Source: Dactylellina haptotyla (lineage: Eukaryota > Ascomycota > Orbiliomycetes > Orbiliales > Orbiliaceae). Taken from it: a stretch of DNA of 64,000 bases. Every line of letters starts with the position of its first letter. The stretch's first letter is position 1. A program made the translations under genes and the position numbers. Shown here in pieces: positions 37,301-48,795 of the stretch. The stretch spans positions 2,604,001 to 2,668,000 of the forward strand of contig CM062380.1 in NCBI GenBank assembly GCA_031310005.1. Reading direction: 5' to 3'. The notes under the pieces were generated by a model. It was not told the DNA's origin. It made no database searches and was given only the letters and a program-made list of their open reading frames with translations.

Positions 37301-39027
37301 TGTATGCCAACTAGCCTGATTGTTGGAGATGGCCCTCAAATCGATACAGAATTTAGAAAGAAAGAGAGAGAGAAAGAAAGAAAATAAAATAAAATAAAAA
37401 TCTTAGTAGAGTCGAACAATAAGGCCGGGGCACAGCATCCGGTCCGGTTCTTGAAAGAGTGTAGCCCTGGCGGTTGATGTTTGACACACACCGCAGAGAT
37501 GGACACCCACAGCAGGTGCAATCTCTTGTTTTTGTTTTTCGGTACGTAAGATGGAGATATCCACGGACCCCGTTCCGTCATCTGCCTCTGCCTCTGCCGG
37601 TGCTGGTGCTGGTGGTGCTGCGGAGTAGTAGGAATAGTAACTCCACCTGGTGCGGGGGCCCGAAGACGTATGCACCCACCAATTCAGGTTCCGCTGCAGG
37701 CGGCGGATGTTTGAAGCTGGCATATTCGGTTTTGGAGGCTGGTAGCGAGCATCACCGCTTTTATGCAAGTGTTTTCGGGCTGCGAGAGAGAGAGAGAAGA
37801 GGCTGCGCCTTCTGCTCTGCTCTGCCGTTGGATGCTGCTGCTGTTATATCCAAACTGGCCTCTCTGCCCGTGCGGTCTCTGCCTTCCATCTCCGTTTCTC
37901 GACCTCTCCCCACGTTTGCGTTCACCACGATAAGAACAACCTCCATCATCGCCATCGTAAACCCATCGCCACTCGGCTGGCTGATTGATTGATCGATCGA
38001 TTGACGCACTGATTGACTAGTTCCCTCCCCGCTTCCCCTTTGCTGGTGAGATTTAAGATTTCCTTCTGGACCGGACTGGGCAGCCCTCCCTCCTCCCCCC
38101 CGCAGCGAGCCAATCGCAGGCCCGCATTGGCAGAGGCCTTGTACCCCCAAATTTCCGAGCCGAACAGACCTCTTTCCTTCCTGTCCTTCTTCACCTCTCA
38201 ATTCCTCATACCAGGAAGCCAGCAGCCAGTCCCGTACCCTTTCCCCGGGTGCCAACCTCTCCCCTTCCCTTCTCTCGCGAGGACCAGATCTGGGTGCTTT
38301 GGTGCTCTGAGTGATTGGACCTCCTTCGTACCCACTCTGCCCTTCGCTCCTCCTCCTGCTCCTCCTATCACCACCATCATCGCCGCCGCCGCCGCCGCCG
38401 CCGCCTTCAACATCTGGATTCCTCCCTCCGTTCCGACAACCCCTTGTGGCTCCTACTTCACACACACATTCGTTATACCATCGCCGTTATCGTCATCACC
38501 GCCACGTTTCTCACCATTATTCTTCCCAGTTTTGACGTTCTGACAGGTTTTTGGTTTGTGTTTGCTCCTGCTGTTGGTAAAACATCTCTCTCTCTTTCTC
38601 TCTCTCTCTTTTTTTTTTTTTTTTTTGGTTTGGCACCCCCCAATCCGAACTGAGATCAAACGAGCAGCAACCGAAAACTTGGTTGAATTTGATCATCGCC
38701 CTGTTTTTCTCCCTCAACCTTCTTTTCCACCACGACGAAAACCACCTGCCCCCCAATTGTCATATAATCCCGCTCATCCCCGAATTATATAGCTCCCCGG
38801 ACTATCCGCTTCCCGTACTAGCGCGACAAACCCATCCGACGCGAGAGCCGATTCACTCCGAAAATCTGTCAAGGTGTCGGCGATATCGAGGTCGACCGTG
38901 ATTCCGTCTCGGAGCGAGTGTCGGAACATAGGAGTTTTAACCCTCGCTCTTCTTCGGTGCCAAACGGCCGGGAATCACAACAGAAGGGGGGGTTTCTGGT
39001 AGGACGTATCCGTAAACTTCCGATTAG
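34310..39027. other. Spacer and long C/T-rich leader of BST1
   Basis: T-rich 3' flank (34.3-35.2 kb), then mixed sequence with the tRNA-like fragment at 35891. From about 37.3 kb there is simple sequence: GAAA repeats (37357-37399), a (CGC)n tract (38381-38405), and (CT)n followed by a long T-run (38587-38627). ORFs of 170-234 codons at 37.5-38.5 kb on both strands are low complexity and overlap each other, so I do not call them. Confidence 0.45.
35891..35914 (+). pseudogene. tRNA-Leu-like 5' fragment (A-box region)
   Basis: The stretch ATGGCCGAGTGGTCTAAGG followed by CGCG matches positions 7 to about 30 of eukaryotic tRNA-Leu, including the full A box. The preceding acceptor stem does not match (A-rich). 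No anticodon arm or B box follows; instead GGCGCG pairs with CGCGCC at 35930-35935. It looks like a tRNA fragment or the head of a tRNA-derived element. Confidence 0.4.
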
Positions 39028-42000
39028 ATGAGAGAAAGACGTCTCTCGAATGTCGAGATCGACGATCAAGACAACAATTCCGATTCACCCGACGACTCTG
39101 CGGCGGTAGCAACGACGGCAACAGCGGAGGGCGAAGGGGACCAAAAGCAGGACTCGAAAACATCGCCCTCGACGGCATCGGGAGAGAAAGCTATGATTGG
39201 AACCGGCTCGTGGCAAAATAAGGACGACGAGGATCTGTTACTCGCCGGTACCAAGTCCGGACGGGGTAGGGCGACCCGGCGGCCCAGGTTGAGATCGGTA
39301 TGGCATTGTGGAATTCTGCTCCTATCGGTCACGCTCTGCTCGTTATTCGGCCTCGCATCAATATTCCATTCCTCGACAAACCGGCAGTTGGACCAGAAGG
39401 GGTGCCGGATGTCGTACATGAGGCCCTCATACGCGAGACTAGAGGATTTCGACACAGAGCATTCGCGTTTCGCTAGCAAATACAGCCTTTACCTGTACAG
39501 AGAGGAGAATGTAGACGACACTAGCAAATCGGCTCTATTGAAACCCAAGGGGGTACCGGTGCTATTCATCCCGGGAAACGCCGGGAGCTACAAACAAGTC
39601 CGGCCGATTGCTGCTCAGGCTGCAGTATACTTCCAAGAGATGCTGCAAGCTAATGCGTCGATATTGTCTTCGGGAGCTAGGTCTTTGGATTTCTTCACCG
39701 TGGACTTCAACGAAGATATCACCGCGTTTCACGGGCAGACACTGCTCGACCAAGCAGAGTTCCTGAACGAAGCTGTTGCTTATATCCTGAGTTTGTACCA
39801 CGATGCACGGAAAACGACCAAAGAATCCGACCTTCCGGATCCCGCCTCCGTGATTCTAATAGGCCACTCAATGGGTGGTATCGTAGCCCGCACGATGCTC
39901 ACCATGACAAATTACCAATCGAATTCAATAAATACCATTATTACAATGTCAGCGCCTCACGCACGACCCCCGATTTCCTTTGATGCCGAGCTAGTTCGAA
40001 CATACGAAAGAGTAAATGCTTATTGGAGGAATTCATATTCCGCGGAGTGGGCAAGTCACAACCCGCTGTGGCATGTCACATTAGTTTCAATCGCCGGTGG
40101 AGGATTAGATACTGTGGTTCCGTCGGATTACGCATCGATCGCATCCCTTGCTCCTGAGACGCACGGCTTCACAGTATTTACGTCGTCAGTCCCTGGTGTC
40201 TGGACATCAATGGATCACCAGGCCATTCTCTGGTGTGACCAGTTCAGAAAAGTTGTTGCGAGAACTTTGCTGGAGATTGTTAATGTTAGAAGGCCTGGAC
40301 AAACGAAGACGAGAGCCGAAAGGATGCGGATTTTGAAGAAAAGATTCCTGACGGGGATGGAAGACATTGCCGAGCGTGGAATCGAGGGTGAAGGTATACT
40401 TTCCACTTACCGGAATTTTGATTCTTGACGGTTTTATGCTGACATTTTTTCTCCAGCCCTTAATACCCTTCTCACCCTCGAGCCGAGCAGTCAATCGATC
40501 ACACCGCTCGGCGACACATTAGTCTTGAGGAAGTTGGGAGGCAATAGCAAGCCGAAAGCCCACCTTTTACCCGTGCCACCCAGGAGAGGGCCCCGAGGAA
40601 CAACCCAATTCACTCTGCTCACTGATCGAAATATGGAAGGAAAAACACCGGAGCTCGAAGTTTTAATCTGTAGTACATTCCCACTCCAGGCAGGCCAGGC
40701 ACAAAACTTGTTCTCAATGAACATGGATCTGGCGGAAGATGTTGTGGACGGTACTAGATTAGCCTGCAAGTCGGCAATCGGGGACGTAATCTCGCTGCCA
40801 CCTTCCACTCGCCACGTTCGGTATCCCTTCGAGGAGACAACACCATTCTCATACATTCAATATGATTTGGAGGATATTGGCAACCACGAGTTTGTGGCCG
40901 TTGTGGACAAGGCTTCGGTGTTCTCGACCGGATGGGCAATTGCGGAATTTGTCGAGCGTGCTCAGTCGCAGATAACTTCGGATATCAAATTGCCGACACT
41001 GCTCAGTCAAGGATTTCACACCATACTTCCAGCGGAGAGACCTTTGATGACGGAACTGCACATTCCAATCATCCAAAGCAGTTTGCTTGCTTACAAGCTG
41101 TCAGTTGGGGTACAATCCTGTGGTGACGATGGTCAACTTTTTACCCCCTTGATCAGACAATATCTCAACGATCCTTATGAATCGAAATACTTTGTCAATG
41201 TTCACCAGGCCGATATCAACTTGCACGGCATGGCCCCGTTCATGCCGCAACCTCTTCGACATGCCGGACAACGAGGGCTTACCCTCCAGTTATGGTCAGA
41301 TACAACATGTAACTCACAAATCGAGATTTCGGCGACCGTTGACTGGGCAGGAAGTCTGGGGAAGTTGGCTATTCGATACCGGACAGTTTTCGTGGCTTTC
41401 CCACTTCTGATCGTGGCACTTGTCCTTCGGAGACAATTTCTGGAATATGACTCTACTGGGATTTTCATTACTTTCAACGAAGGCCTTGAACTGGTTCTCA
41501 GGCAGTCTCTGCCTGCGACATTAGTTTTGGTATCTATGCTCACACTTTCGCTTGCTGTCGCCCAGTCGCGGCAGAATGCGGGAACGTTAAGTGCCCTGGT
41601 TGATCGGACAAAAGCAACAGTTGGATCATCTCCAACCTCTAAATTTCTAAAGAATGACACTTTGATTGGTCTTCAAGACCCAATTTTTTGGTTCCTTGCT
41701 CCGATTTTTGTTACCATGGGGGTTGGGGTGTGCGCGGTTCTTAATTTTGTTGTGTTAATACTTGTCCATTCGTTGACAGCTATCTACGCCTGGTTTTCCG
41801 CTAGGCCAGCATGGCTTAGCAACGAGAAGAGGTAAGTCACGTATCCCTATCTGGACCCTAAAGCAAAGGTCGAGCTAACTTTATCTATTTAGTAAACGAC
41901 TTGGTCCACCCTCCGCATTCACGTCCGGGCATCCCAGGCGACGTTTTCTTGTCACCTGCGCACTGCTATTTTTCGTAGCTACTCTCATACCATATCAGTT

Positions 42001-42627
42001 CGCCTACGTCGTCGTTTGTATTGTGCAGTTAGTCATATGTATTAGAGGACTGAAGTTTGCCAGAGAGAGCGTGAGTATTTTGCCTACATCTAATACAAAA
42101 TCTTTCGCTAACGAGCGTATTTAGGGATATGGAACCCGTTCAAATATTCATTGGGACTTTGCCAATTACAGCCATTCCCTGCTGATTTTGATGATCTGGA
42201 TCCTACCGATCAACTTGCCCGTGCTAGTTGTTTGGATCCATAATCTTGCAGTTCATTGGTTAACACCTTTCTCTTCCCATCACAACGTCCTCTCCGTTAT
42301 GCCATTCATTCTCCTGGTGGAGACACTTACGTGCGGCAATATGGTCCCGCGATGCGAAAATCCGTAAGTCACAGCTTGTCAATTATATTGACGTATAGGA
42401 TGCTAACAATCATCTTCTTTAGACTCCGGTATATTACAAGCTTTTTGTTTCTAGGTGTTGCAGCCTATGCGACGATATACGGAGTCATGTACGCATACAT
42501 GCTGCATCATGCGACTAACCTTGTAGCTGCCTGGCTAGTTGTGCTACACTTTAGCTCAACTCCGTTTTCCATCTCTGGAATTGTGGAGCTATTTAACACC
42601 TCAGAGGAACCAAAGAAATTGCCTTGA
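39028..42627 (+). CDS. BST1: GPI inositol-deacylase (PGAP1/Bst1)
   Basis: Predicted 1120-aa ER membrane lipase removing the acyl chain from inositol of GPI anchors, needed for efficient ER exit and quality control of GPI proteins. Five exons: 39028-40393, 40457-41831, 41893-42070, 42125-42363 and 42423-42627; all phases close. The N-terminus is an acidic cytosolic tail, then a membrane anchor (HCGILLLSVTLCSLFGLASIF). The alpha/beta hydrolase domain has PVLFIPGNAGSYKQVR, FTVDFNEDITAF and the nucleophile elbow GHSMGGIVART (Ser near 281), followed by TMSAPHARPP and DTVVPSD. The lumenal middle carries Thr/Pro-rich sheet segments. The C-terminal third, from TVFVAFPLLIVALVL, has about eight hydrophobic helices. 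Length matches Pezizomycotina Bst1. A 1.5-kb C/T-rich region precedes it. Confidence 0.96.
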
Positions 42628-43702
42628 ATTCAGCAACTTCCAATTTCGACGAACGCATTCGAGCCTTGCCCCCCTGCAATATACGTACTCGAATACAACC
42701 GCTCATCTTAGTTCTATCCATTATAGATACTGTATAATGAATCCATTCTTACCGCTCTGTTCATCACCTACGACTACAGCACTATAACTCGAACCACCAT
42801 TTTCCACGATCCTAACATCTTGACGTCCAAGAATCCGGTCGGCAACCGAAAGGTTTTAATGTCCTTTTCCTTTCTCAATTATTATTATTTGTTTTGAAAA
42901 AGATTTTTGTAGCAGGTTTACTGGCAGTTCTTATTATCTTTTCATCTAGACGGCGTACTTGTTTTCTTTCATTACCCAACCAATTCTTACTCTTTTAATT
43001 TAATGCCCCACCCCTCCATTTTGATTCTACCGTCACATATTGCGCCCTGGCTTGTCATTGGCGCAACGGAAGCGGTTTCTCCTTTTCTTTCTTACCTCCA
43101 TATATCTCTTTTCAAGGGTCCTTTAACGTCAACCCTTCGTGTCTGAATCAGATGCACTCGAATTATAATGTAGATTAGGACCACACTCAGTGTCCCCAAG
43201 TCACAGCGCACCGTCATTTATTTTTTTGGCGACGCCACTTTTTCATCAACTTTCGTTTTCACTTATCTCATTGTTTTTCTCTTGAGAAACATTACTCACA
43301 CTCTCGCTTTAAGATTCCCCCTCTGCATCTGTTACTTGTTGGTCGGTAGATAAACCATTTTATGGCCGTTTTTGGCGATGATTCCTTAGTAATTGTGGGA
43401 TTTTGTTTTCCTTTTCTCTTCATCGTCGCTCACTAACATATACTTGGCTCTTGAGAAGAAGAGGCACTGTGCATATATATATGTATATCTTATTTGGAAC
43501 GGTAAAATTATTGTAATGGGGATAACATCTAGGTTGCAACTCTTTTTTCTTTGGTATATTCCTGCAAGACAGTGAAAGGAGAGTTAAAGATGTATAGTAG
43601 CCATCGAATCAAATGATAAACGAAGGCTGGTTCGTCAAGGAAATGATTCTCTTTGATATTGTACAGTTGCGTGGCTTTTGTATTTACATAGGACGCCGGT
43701 GT
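42628..43702. other. Convergent 3' spacer between BST1 and RRG7
   Basis: T-rich and C/T-rich sequence typical of 3' flanks, with no recognisable ORF or RNA gene. The BST1 (+) and RRG7 (-) stop codons face each other about 1.1 kb apart. Confidence 0.5.
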
Positions 43703-44578
43703 TCAGGATTTGAACACTGGGAGGCCATTCCAGGTCAACGTGATTTCCTGTTCCAACTCCTCGGCCTCGTCTTCACCTATGTTCTCCGGATCCCCTAGAT
43801 CCACCCCTTGAGTGCCGTAGTTCTTTGGTACGTATCTAGCGCCTATCCCGAACCCACCGAGGTACCTATTTGCAACTTCGTTCCACGCGAATTGCTGTAA
43901 TAAACCGCCTCTCCCAGTTGGCTGGAATGATGTCATTTCATCGTCCACCTCTCCGTCGGAATCTTGATTCTCAACCTGATACCTCTCTATTCCGACGTCC
44001 GATGGATGCTCATACGTCCCTTCTAGGGGAGTAACTTTTATAAACCCTAAAGCCCGTCTGCTCGCCAGCATTTGCTTCTTCATGCCCGGCGTCATGTCCC
44101 GGACGCTTGCGAGGACTCCCAACGCATCCAGCGGGTGGTTTGCTAATGCGCCCTCCAGTTCGCGAACATATTGCGGGCCTTTCCAGCCCTTTTCACGAAC
44201 GTTTTTGCATTGAACTATAAGTGGAATCTTGATCTTGCAGGGCCCGTTGCTGTCCTCTGAGATGATGCTGCTGCCGTCGCCGTTCAAGCTCCTTTTCATG
44301 ACAAACTTGGGGAGTTCCCAGGAACCCTGTAAATCTACCCCGGCATCATCCCGCCCACCTATTCGCGTCAATGATGTTCCGGGAAGACGGGATAGAGCGG
44401 CAAGCACGGTGTATTCGTAGAGCGTGCCTGTGAACACGGTCTTTGTCGGGTTGAGGCCGGAGAGGTGAGCGTAGCGCAGGAAGGAAGGAATGTCGGAATG
44501 CGTTATGGTCGACAGAGCCCTGACCGAGCGTTGGCGCAGAAGATGGCTACGGGCAACCGCGAGGACCGAAGACGGCAT
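43703..44578 (-). CDS. RRG7: Required-for-respiratory-growth protein 7-like mitochondrial nuclease-fold protein
   Basis: Single-exon gene of 291 aa if it starts at the ATG ending at 44578. An in-frame ATG at 44638 would give 311 aa. I prefer 44578 because the protein then begins with an Arg/Ser-rich, acid-free segment (SSVLAVARSHLLRQRSVRALST) typical of a mitochondrial presequence. The Rrg7 domain is a restriction-endonuclease-like fold: SGLNPTKTVFTGTLYEYTVLAAL, then GGRDDAGVDLQGSWELP (catalytic Asp) and IPLIVQCKNV (Q-x-K). An acidic tail follows TSFQPTGRGGLLQQFAWNEVANRYLG. In yeast the gene is needed for respiratory growth; its substrate is not established. It is divergently paired with END3. 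Confidence 0.88.
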   Translation of the reverse strand: MPSSVLAVARSHLLRQRSVRALSTITHSDIPSFLRYAHLSGLNPTKTVFTGTLYEYTVLAALSRLPGTSLTRIGGRDDAGVDLQGSWELPKFVMKRSLNGDGSSIISEDSNGPCKIKIPLIVQCKNVREKGWKGPQYVRELEGALANHPLDALGVLASVRDMTPGMKKQMLASRRALGFIKVTPLEGTYEHPSDVGIERYQVENQDSDGEVDDEMTSFQPTGRGGLLQQFAWNEVANRYLGGFGIGARYVPKNYGTQGVDLGDPENIGEDEAEELEQEITLTWNGLPVFKS

Positions 44579-44831
44579 CAATTCCGATGTCTCCCTCCGA
44601 TGCCAAAAGGCCGGCGGCGTCTGAAGAAAATTGTCCAACGGGAATGTCTCAACGCCTGTTGCATATTTCGTGTTGCAGCGCGCGCGCCGTCAAACAGCCG
44701 GCCGAACGTACGTAGCTCCCACGCCGCAGCTGGCTCGACTTGTATCTTATATCTCACGGAACCCGCCCACCTCCTCTGGCTCCCGCTCCCACCCCGCTGC
44801 CTCTCCGCATACACATGCCAACGTTCTCACG
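44579..44831. promoter_or_regulatory. Shared divergent promoter of RRG7 and END3
   Basis: Only 253 nt separate the two start codons. The interval includes GCGCGCGCC near 44688 and an ACGTACGT palindrome near 44708. Both genes must start transcription within or beyond each other's flank. No TATA box is visible. That the promoter is shared is inferred from spacing. Confidence 0.5.
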
Positions 44832-46345
44832 ATGAGTATAGACCAATCCGAAGTCCAAAAGTACTGGGAGATCTTTTCCGCCCTCGCCAACGGCGGGAAC
44901 CACCTCGATGGCAGCCAAGCTGCCACCGTGCTCAAGAACTCCGGTCTGAACGACGTCCAGCTCGAGAAAGTCTGGGACCTGGCAGATATCGACAATGACG
45001 GCCGCCTGGACTTTGAGGAGTTTTGCGTGGCGATGAAGTTGATTTACAATATTCTCGGAGGGGTGTGTAGAGCTCTCTTTTTACCACCATAACCACCACC
45101 ACCACCGTCTACATTAACCGTGATGTGGCTCGCGGCTTCTGGCTTCTGAGGGTATTTGGCTGACAAGCGCCGAGTGAATCGACGGAGTTTCTTTCCCGTT
45201 GTGTATAGGAGTCACCAGATGTACCGAACCGATTACCCGACTACTTGGTCCCGGAAAGTAAAGCACACTTGGTAGCTGCGACGCAAGCGTTAACGAAGAC
45301 CGCACCAAAGATCGAAACGCCACAGGAGGAAGAAGACACACCCGGTTTACGAGATGGATTTGACTGGTACATGTCGCCGGCGGATAAAGGAAAATACGAA
45401 GCTATCTACGGCGCCAATGTCGATCGCCACGGACAGGTTACCTGTAAGAAAGGATACCCCCCCTCCCCAACAATGTTTCTGATTATCGCTTTCCTTCATC
45501 TTCGCAGAAAAAAAATACTAATCAGATATCGCTGCTCTTTTTTTTTCTGGAATTAGTCGCCGCCCTGGACGATCTATACAACTCTCTCGACGTCCCAGAT
45601 ACAGAAATCCGCTTCGCTTGGAACCTAGTCAACCCAAACGCCGACTTGACCATCGGCAAGGACCAGGCTCTGGCGTTCCTGCACATGTTGAACCAGCGGA
45701 ATGATGGGTACCGTATTCCACGAAGCATTCCGGCGTCGTTACGAGCATCCTTCGAGAAGAACCAGATAAACTACTCGATCAGCAGTGTTAAAATCGGATC
45801 ACAGAATGGCGAGCGGGGATCGTCGACCAGTAAGAAGAATGCGTTCGCAGAGGGATATCTGGATAGATTAGGGTTAGGCGGAAGGACGAGCTATAAACCT
45901 TCTGGTATGTTACCTAGATGCGCTATATATCTACCTTTGAAGAACCCCGTTAACGAGAATCACAGGAACGGACTTCACGGCTTCGAAGGAACAGGATTGG
46001 GAGGAAGTGCGGTTGAAGCGGCAGCTGGCGGATTTGGAAACAAAAATCCAAGAGGCAGAATCGGCGGCTTCGAAACGGTCAGCTAAGGGCTCTGACGGGC
46101 GCAATTCAAAAGCTGCATTGGTTAGGAGAGAGCTAGAGCAAATGTTGGATTATAAGAGGAGGGAGCTGCGAGACCTGGAGGAAGGCAAGGGAAGTGCACA
46201 AGGCGGAGCTAGTCTTGCAAGTGCGAGAAGCGATTTGGATCTGATGAAGCAGCAGATTGACGCCCTGGAGTCGCATTTGGCGCAGAGGAACGACGTCCTA
46301 GATGGATTGCAGAGGCAGATTAATGACGAGAAATCGAGGAGATAG
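44832..46345 (+). CDS. END3: Actin cytoskeleton-regulatory complex protein End3
   Basis: Predicted 397-aa endocytic adaptor working with Pan1 and Sla1 at cortical actin patches. Exons are 44832-45062, 45209-45443, 45557-45904 and 45966-46345. The first EH domain has an intact EF-hand loop, [12 protein letters not shown] (residues about 52-63), then [12 protein letters not shown] linker [18 protein letters not shown] leads to the second EH-type domain: [61 protein letters not shown]. The C-terminal half contains [22 protein letters not shown] and [18 protein letters not shown], then a coiled coil with [17 protein letters not shown]. Length and motif order match the family closely. It is convergent with IRC3 (336 nt apart). 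Confidence 0.96.
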
Positions 46346-46681
46346 ATGTAATCTCCTCCTGCTGCATCGTAAAACGCTCTCAGATGAAGGCGGGCTTAAA
46401 GGTGAATTTGATCTCTTCACCCCCAAAAGTATCTCACAGTTACATTATCTAGCGTATGCGAGAAGCAGAAATCTTGGTTTGTATGATTTTATTTTGTTTG
46501 TACATCTTTTTTTGATATGCTGTAGACGATACCTTAATCCCGTGATACACCAATAGCCACCCTTTCAAACTCCACCCTAACACCATTTACCCTATGCAGA
46601 GAGATATATAAAATTAAATAGAGATGTATAAAAAACGTCCTGTAGGTGGTTGCAGGAGCGCGTACGCATGCAATGCAAAAT
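46346..46681. other. Short convergent spacer END3/IRC3
   Basis: 336 nt between facing stop codons, AT-rich around 46590-46640. The transcripts of the two genes probably overlap or nearly touch. No gene or RNA is visible. Confidence 0.5.
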
Positions 46682-48768
46682 TCACGTTTTCTGTTTTCCA
46701 AGTTTTACCAGTTCGATCAAAGGCGTCGACTCTTTCAGCGCCTTTAGCTCCTTTCTCGTTTCTTTCCGTTTCATGGTTTGTATGCTCTTGAGCAGCCCTG
46801 CAGCTCCATGTTTTAGCCTGGTCAGCATATCAGCTGCCTGCCCTTTCGTTAGCCCTTCTTGCCTATACTCGTCAACCGTTTTCTTGGTCAGTTTGGCCAG
46901 AAACTCCAGCTGCCCCTCCGAGGGCTCACGTCCTCTCCAAGGTGCATCGTATCTAAGTAGCATATTCGGGTATTTTGCTGCATACGTATCAGCACCGTGA
47001 AGAACATCTTCGAGTGTATTCGCATGTTCCAGGAACGTCCTCGGACGCAAGTACGGTGCGGAAACCTTTAATTTCTTCTTGAATTCCGGGGGCATGGCGC
47101 GAGTATCAGTGGCGTAGAACCCGCCTTTAGATTTAGCGATGATGCTTAAGTATCCAATATCCGCGGTGCCCAAGACGTATTTCCCCGGCTGCACCCAGAC
47201 CCATGCATTGTTGCTATATTGCCTCACACTTCTTTCAGCTGTAGTGTCCCCTAAAAGGTCGTGGATGCTATCGTAGTCGACGAATGTAACATTCCACGGT
47301 CGGTTGTAGACTTCGGGGTTTATTGATGGTTTGCGAATCGGCGGCCAGATACCGTTATCCGCCGATTTTTCTGCATCTTGCTGCTTCAACTCGAATTTAT
47401 TCTTGACGATTTCCGAAGGCGTACGGTCTAGCACCTCCTCCGGATCCAGACCGAACAGCGTCGGTGTGGTAACTACACCCTTATCTACAGACCCTACCAC
47501 ATCGATGATATGGCAGTCCTCTTTGCTCTTGTGCAGCCGCATCCCCCGTCCGATCATTTGGACAAGCAAGGTCTTTGACCGTGTCGGTCGCGATAGAAGA
47601 ACGCAGTCGATATTCGGGATGTCCGTGCCCTCGGTGTAGACTCCACAGTTCACCAGAACCGGGAACTTTCCTGCCTTAAACTCCTCCAGTAATTGTGTCC
47701 GCTCCTTGATCGGTGTTTCCCCTGTTACGAAGAACGCCTCATACCCGTATCTTCTAAAGGTATTCGTCATATCCACCACATGCGCGATGTCGACGCAAAA
47801 CACCAACGTGGACTTCCTGTTGCCTGCCTTTTCCATCCAGCTGCGTACAGTCACATCGTTATTCTCTGGCGTATTCACGGCGTTGGAGAGTTCCCCGAGG
47901 TTAAAATCTCCATTTGTGCCAGTGAGTCTGACATCGGATAGCTTGAGGTTTGATTTGACAGTTGTGAATAGCACCTTGGAGAGCCAGCCGGAATCAATCA
48001 TGGATACGAAATCCTTGTGGAACACAATATGGTCGATAACAGCACCGAGTTTCAGTCCATCGCTTCGATTAAAGGTAGCGGACACACCGACCAGGTAAAC
48101 CTCTGCGTCCTTCTTCATTGCGCCAAAGTGGTCCAGCGTCTTTCGGTAACTTTTTGCGACGGCGTGGTGAGCTTCGTCGATTAAGATTAGTTTAAAGGTA
48201 TTCGGATCGAATTTAGAAATCCTGCTCCCAGAGTTGATCGATTGAATCGAAGCTACAGTGATATCCGCATTCCCTGAGGCGTGGGTAGTGCCCATTTCCA
48301 ACTCCACCGTTTTGTCGGGGTAAAGGTTTCGGCAATGGGCTGCCGCCTGCTCGACCAACTCGCGCCGGTGGACCAGGATTAGGGTCTGCGTGGCATTTTC
48401 ACGGAGTGGCTTGACGCGGTCGATCAGTTGTGTGAAGATGACCTGTTTGTAGGTGGCGGGCACATTTAGTCAATACCCCTTCAGCAAAACAGGGTAGTAT
48501 ATATGCAATGTCGAAGGGTACTGACAGTTTTCCCGCTACCGGTAGCGAGAGAGATCCCCAATCGCCGATGGCCTTGGTCGTGGTGGTCGAGGACTGCCTG
48601 GATACATTCTTCTTGGTAGTCGCGAAGCGCAAATGTTTGGGGGTTGAGGTCTGGTGCTGTTGGCGGGGCAGAGCTGCTTCGTCGCTGCCATTGGTGCGCG
48701 GCGAGGTAAGTTGGATTGAGGGGCCGGGGAGACGCAAGGGCCCGGGCAATACACCAGACCCTCCTCAT
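46682..48768 (-). CDS. IRC3: Mitochondrial SF2 DNA helicase Irc3
   Basis: Predicted 667-aa helicase that maintains mitochondrial DNA, remodelling branched molecules in yeast. Exons are 48768-48526 and 48442-46682, with an 83-nt intron (GTCAGT...AAACAG) that splits the Walker motif right after GSGKT. An upstream in-frame ATG (48795) would add nine residues. I chose 48768 because MRRVWCIARALASPRPL is a good presequence. Motifs seen: YQEECIQAVLD, Walker A ATGSGKT (near 75-81), LVHRREL, ASIQSI, DEAHH, VGVSATFNRSDG, STLVFCVDIAHV, YTEGTDIPNIDCVLLSRPT, and motif VI QMIGRGMR. The long C-terminal region (about 300 residues) includes WPPIRKPSINPEVYNRPW and is usual for Irc3. It is tail-to-tail with END3. 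Confidence 0.94.
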
Positions 48769-48795
48769 GACATTGCCTTGGTGGCTGCGCGGCAA

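Noticed and set aside
37474-38543. Long ORFs of 172-234 codons upstream of BST1
   Set aside because: Low-complexity frames from C/T-rich and (CGC)n sequence, overlapping on both strands with no domain or splice support.
44638-44638. Upstream ATG as start of RRG7
   Set aside because: The added 20 residues include acidic residues and would bury the presequence-like segment starting at 44578; kept only as an alternative.
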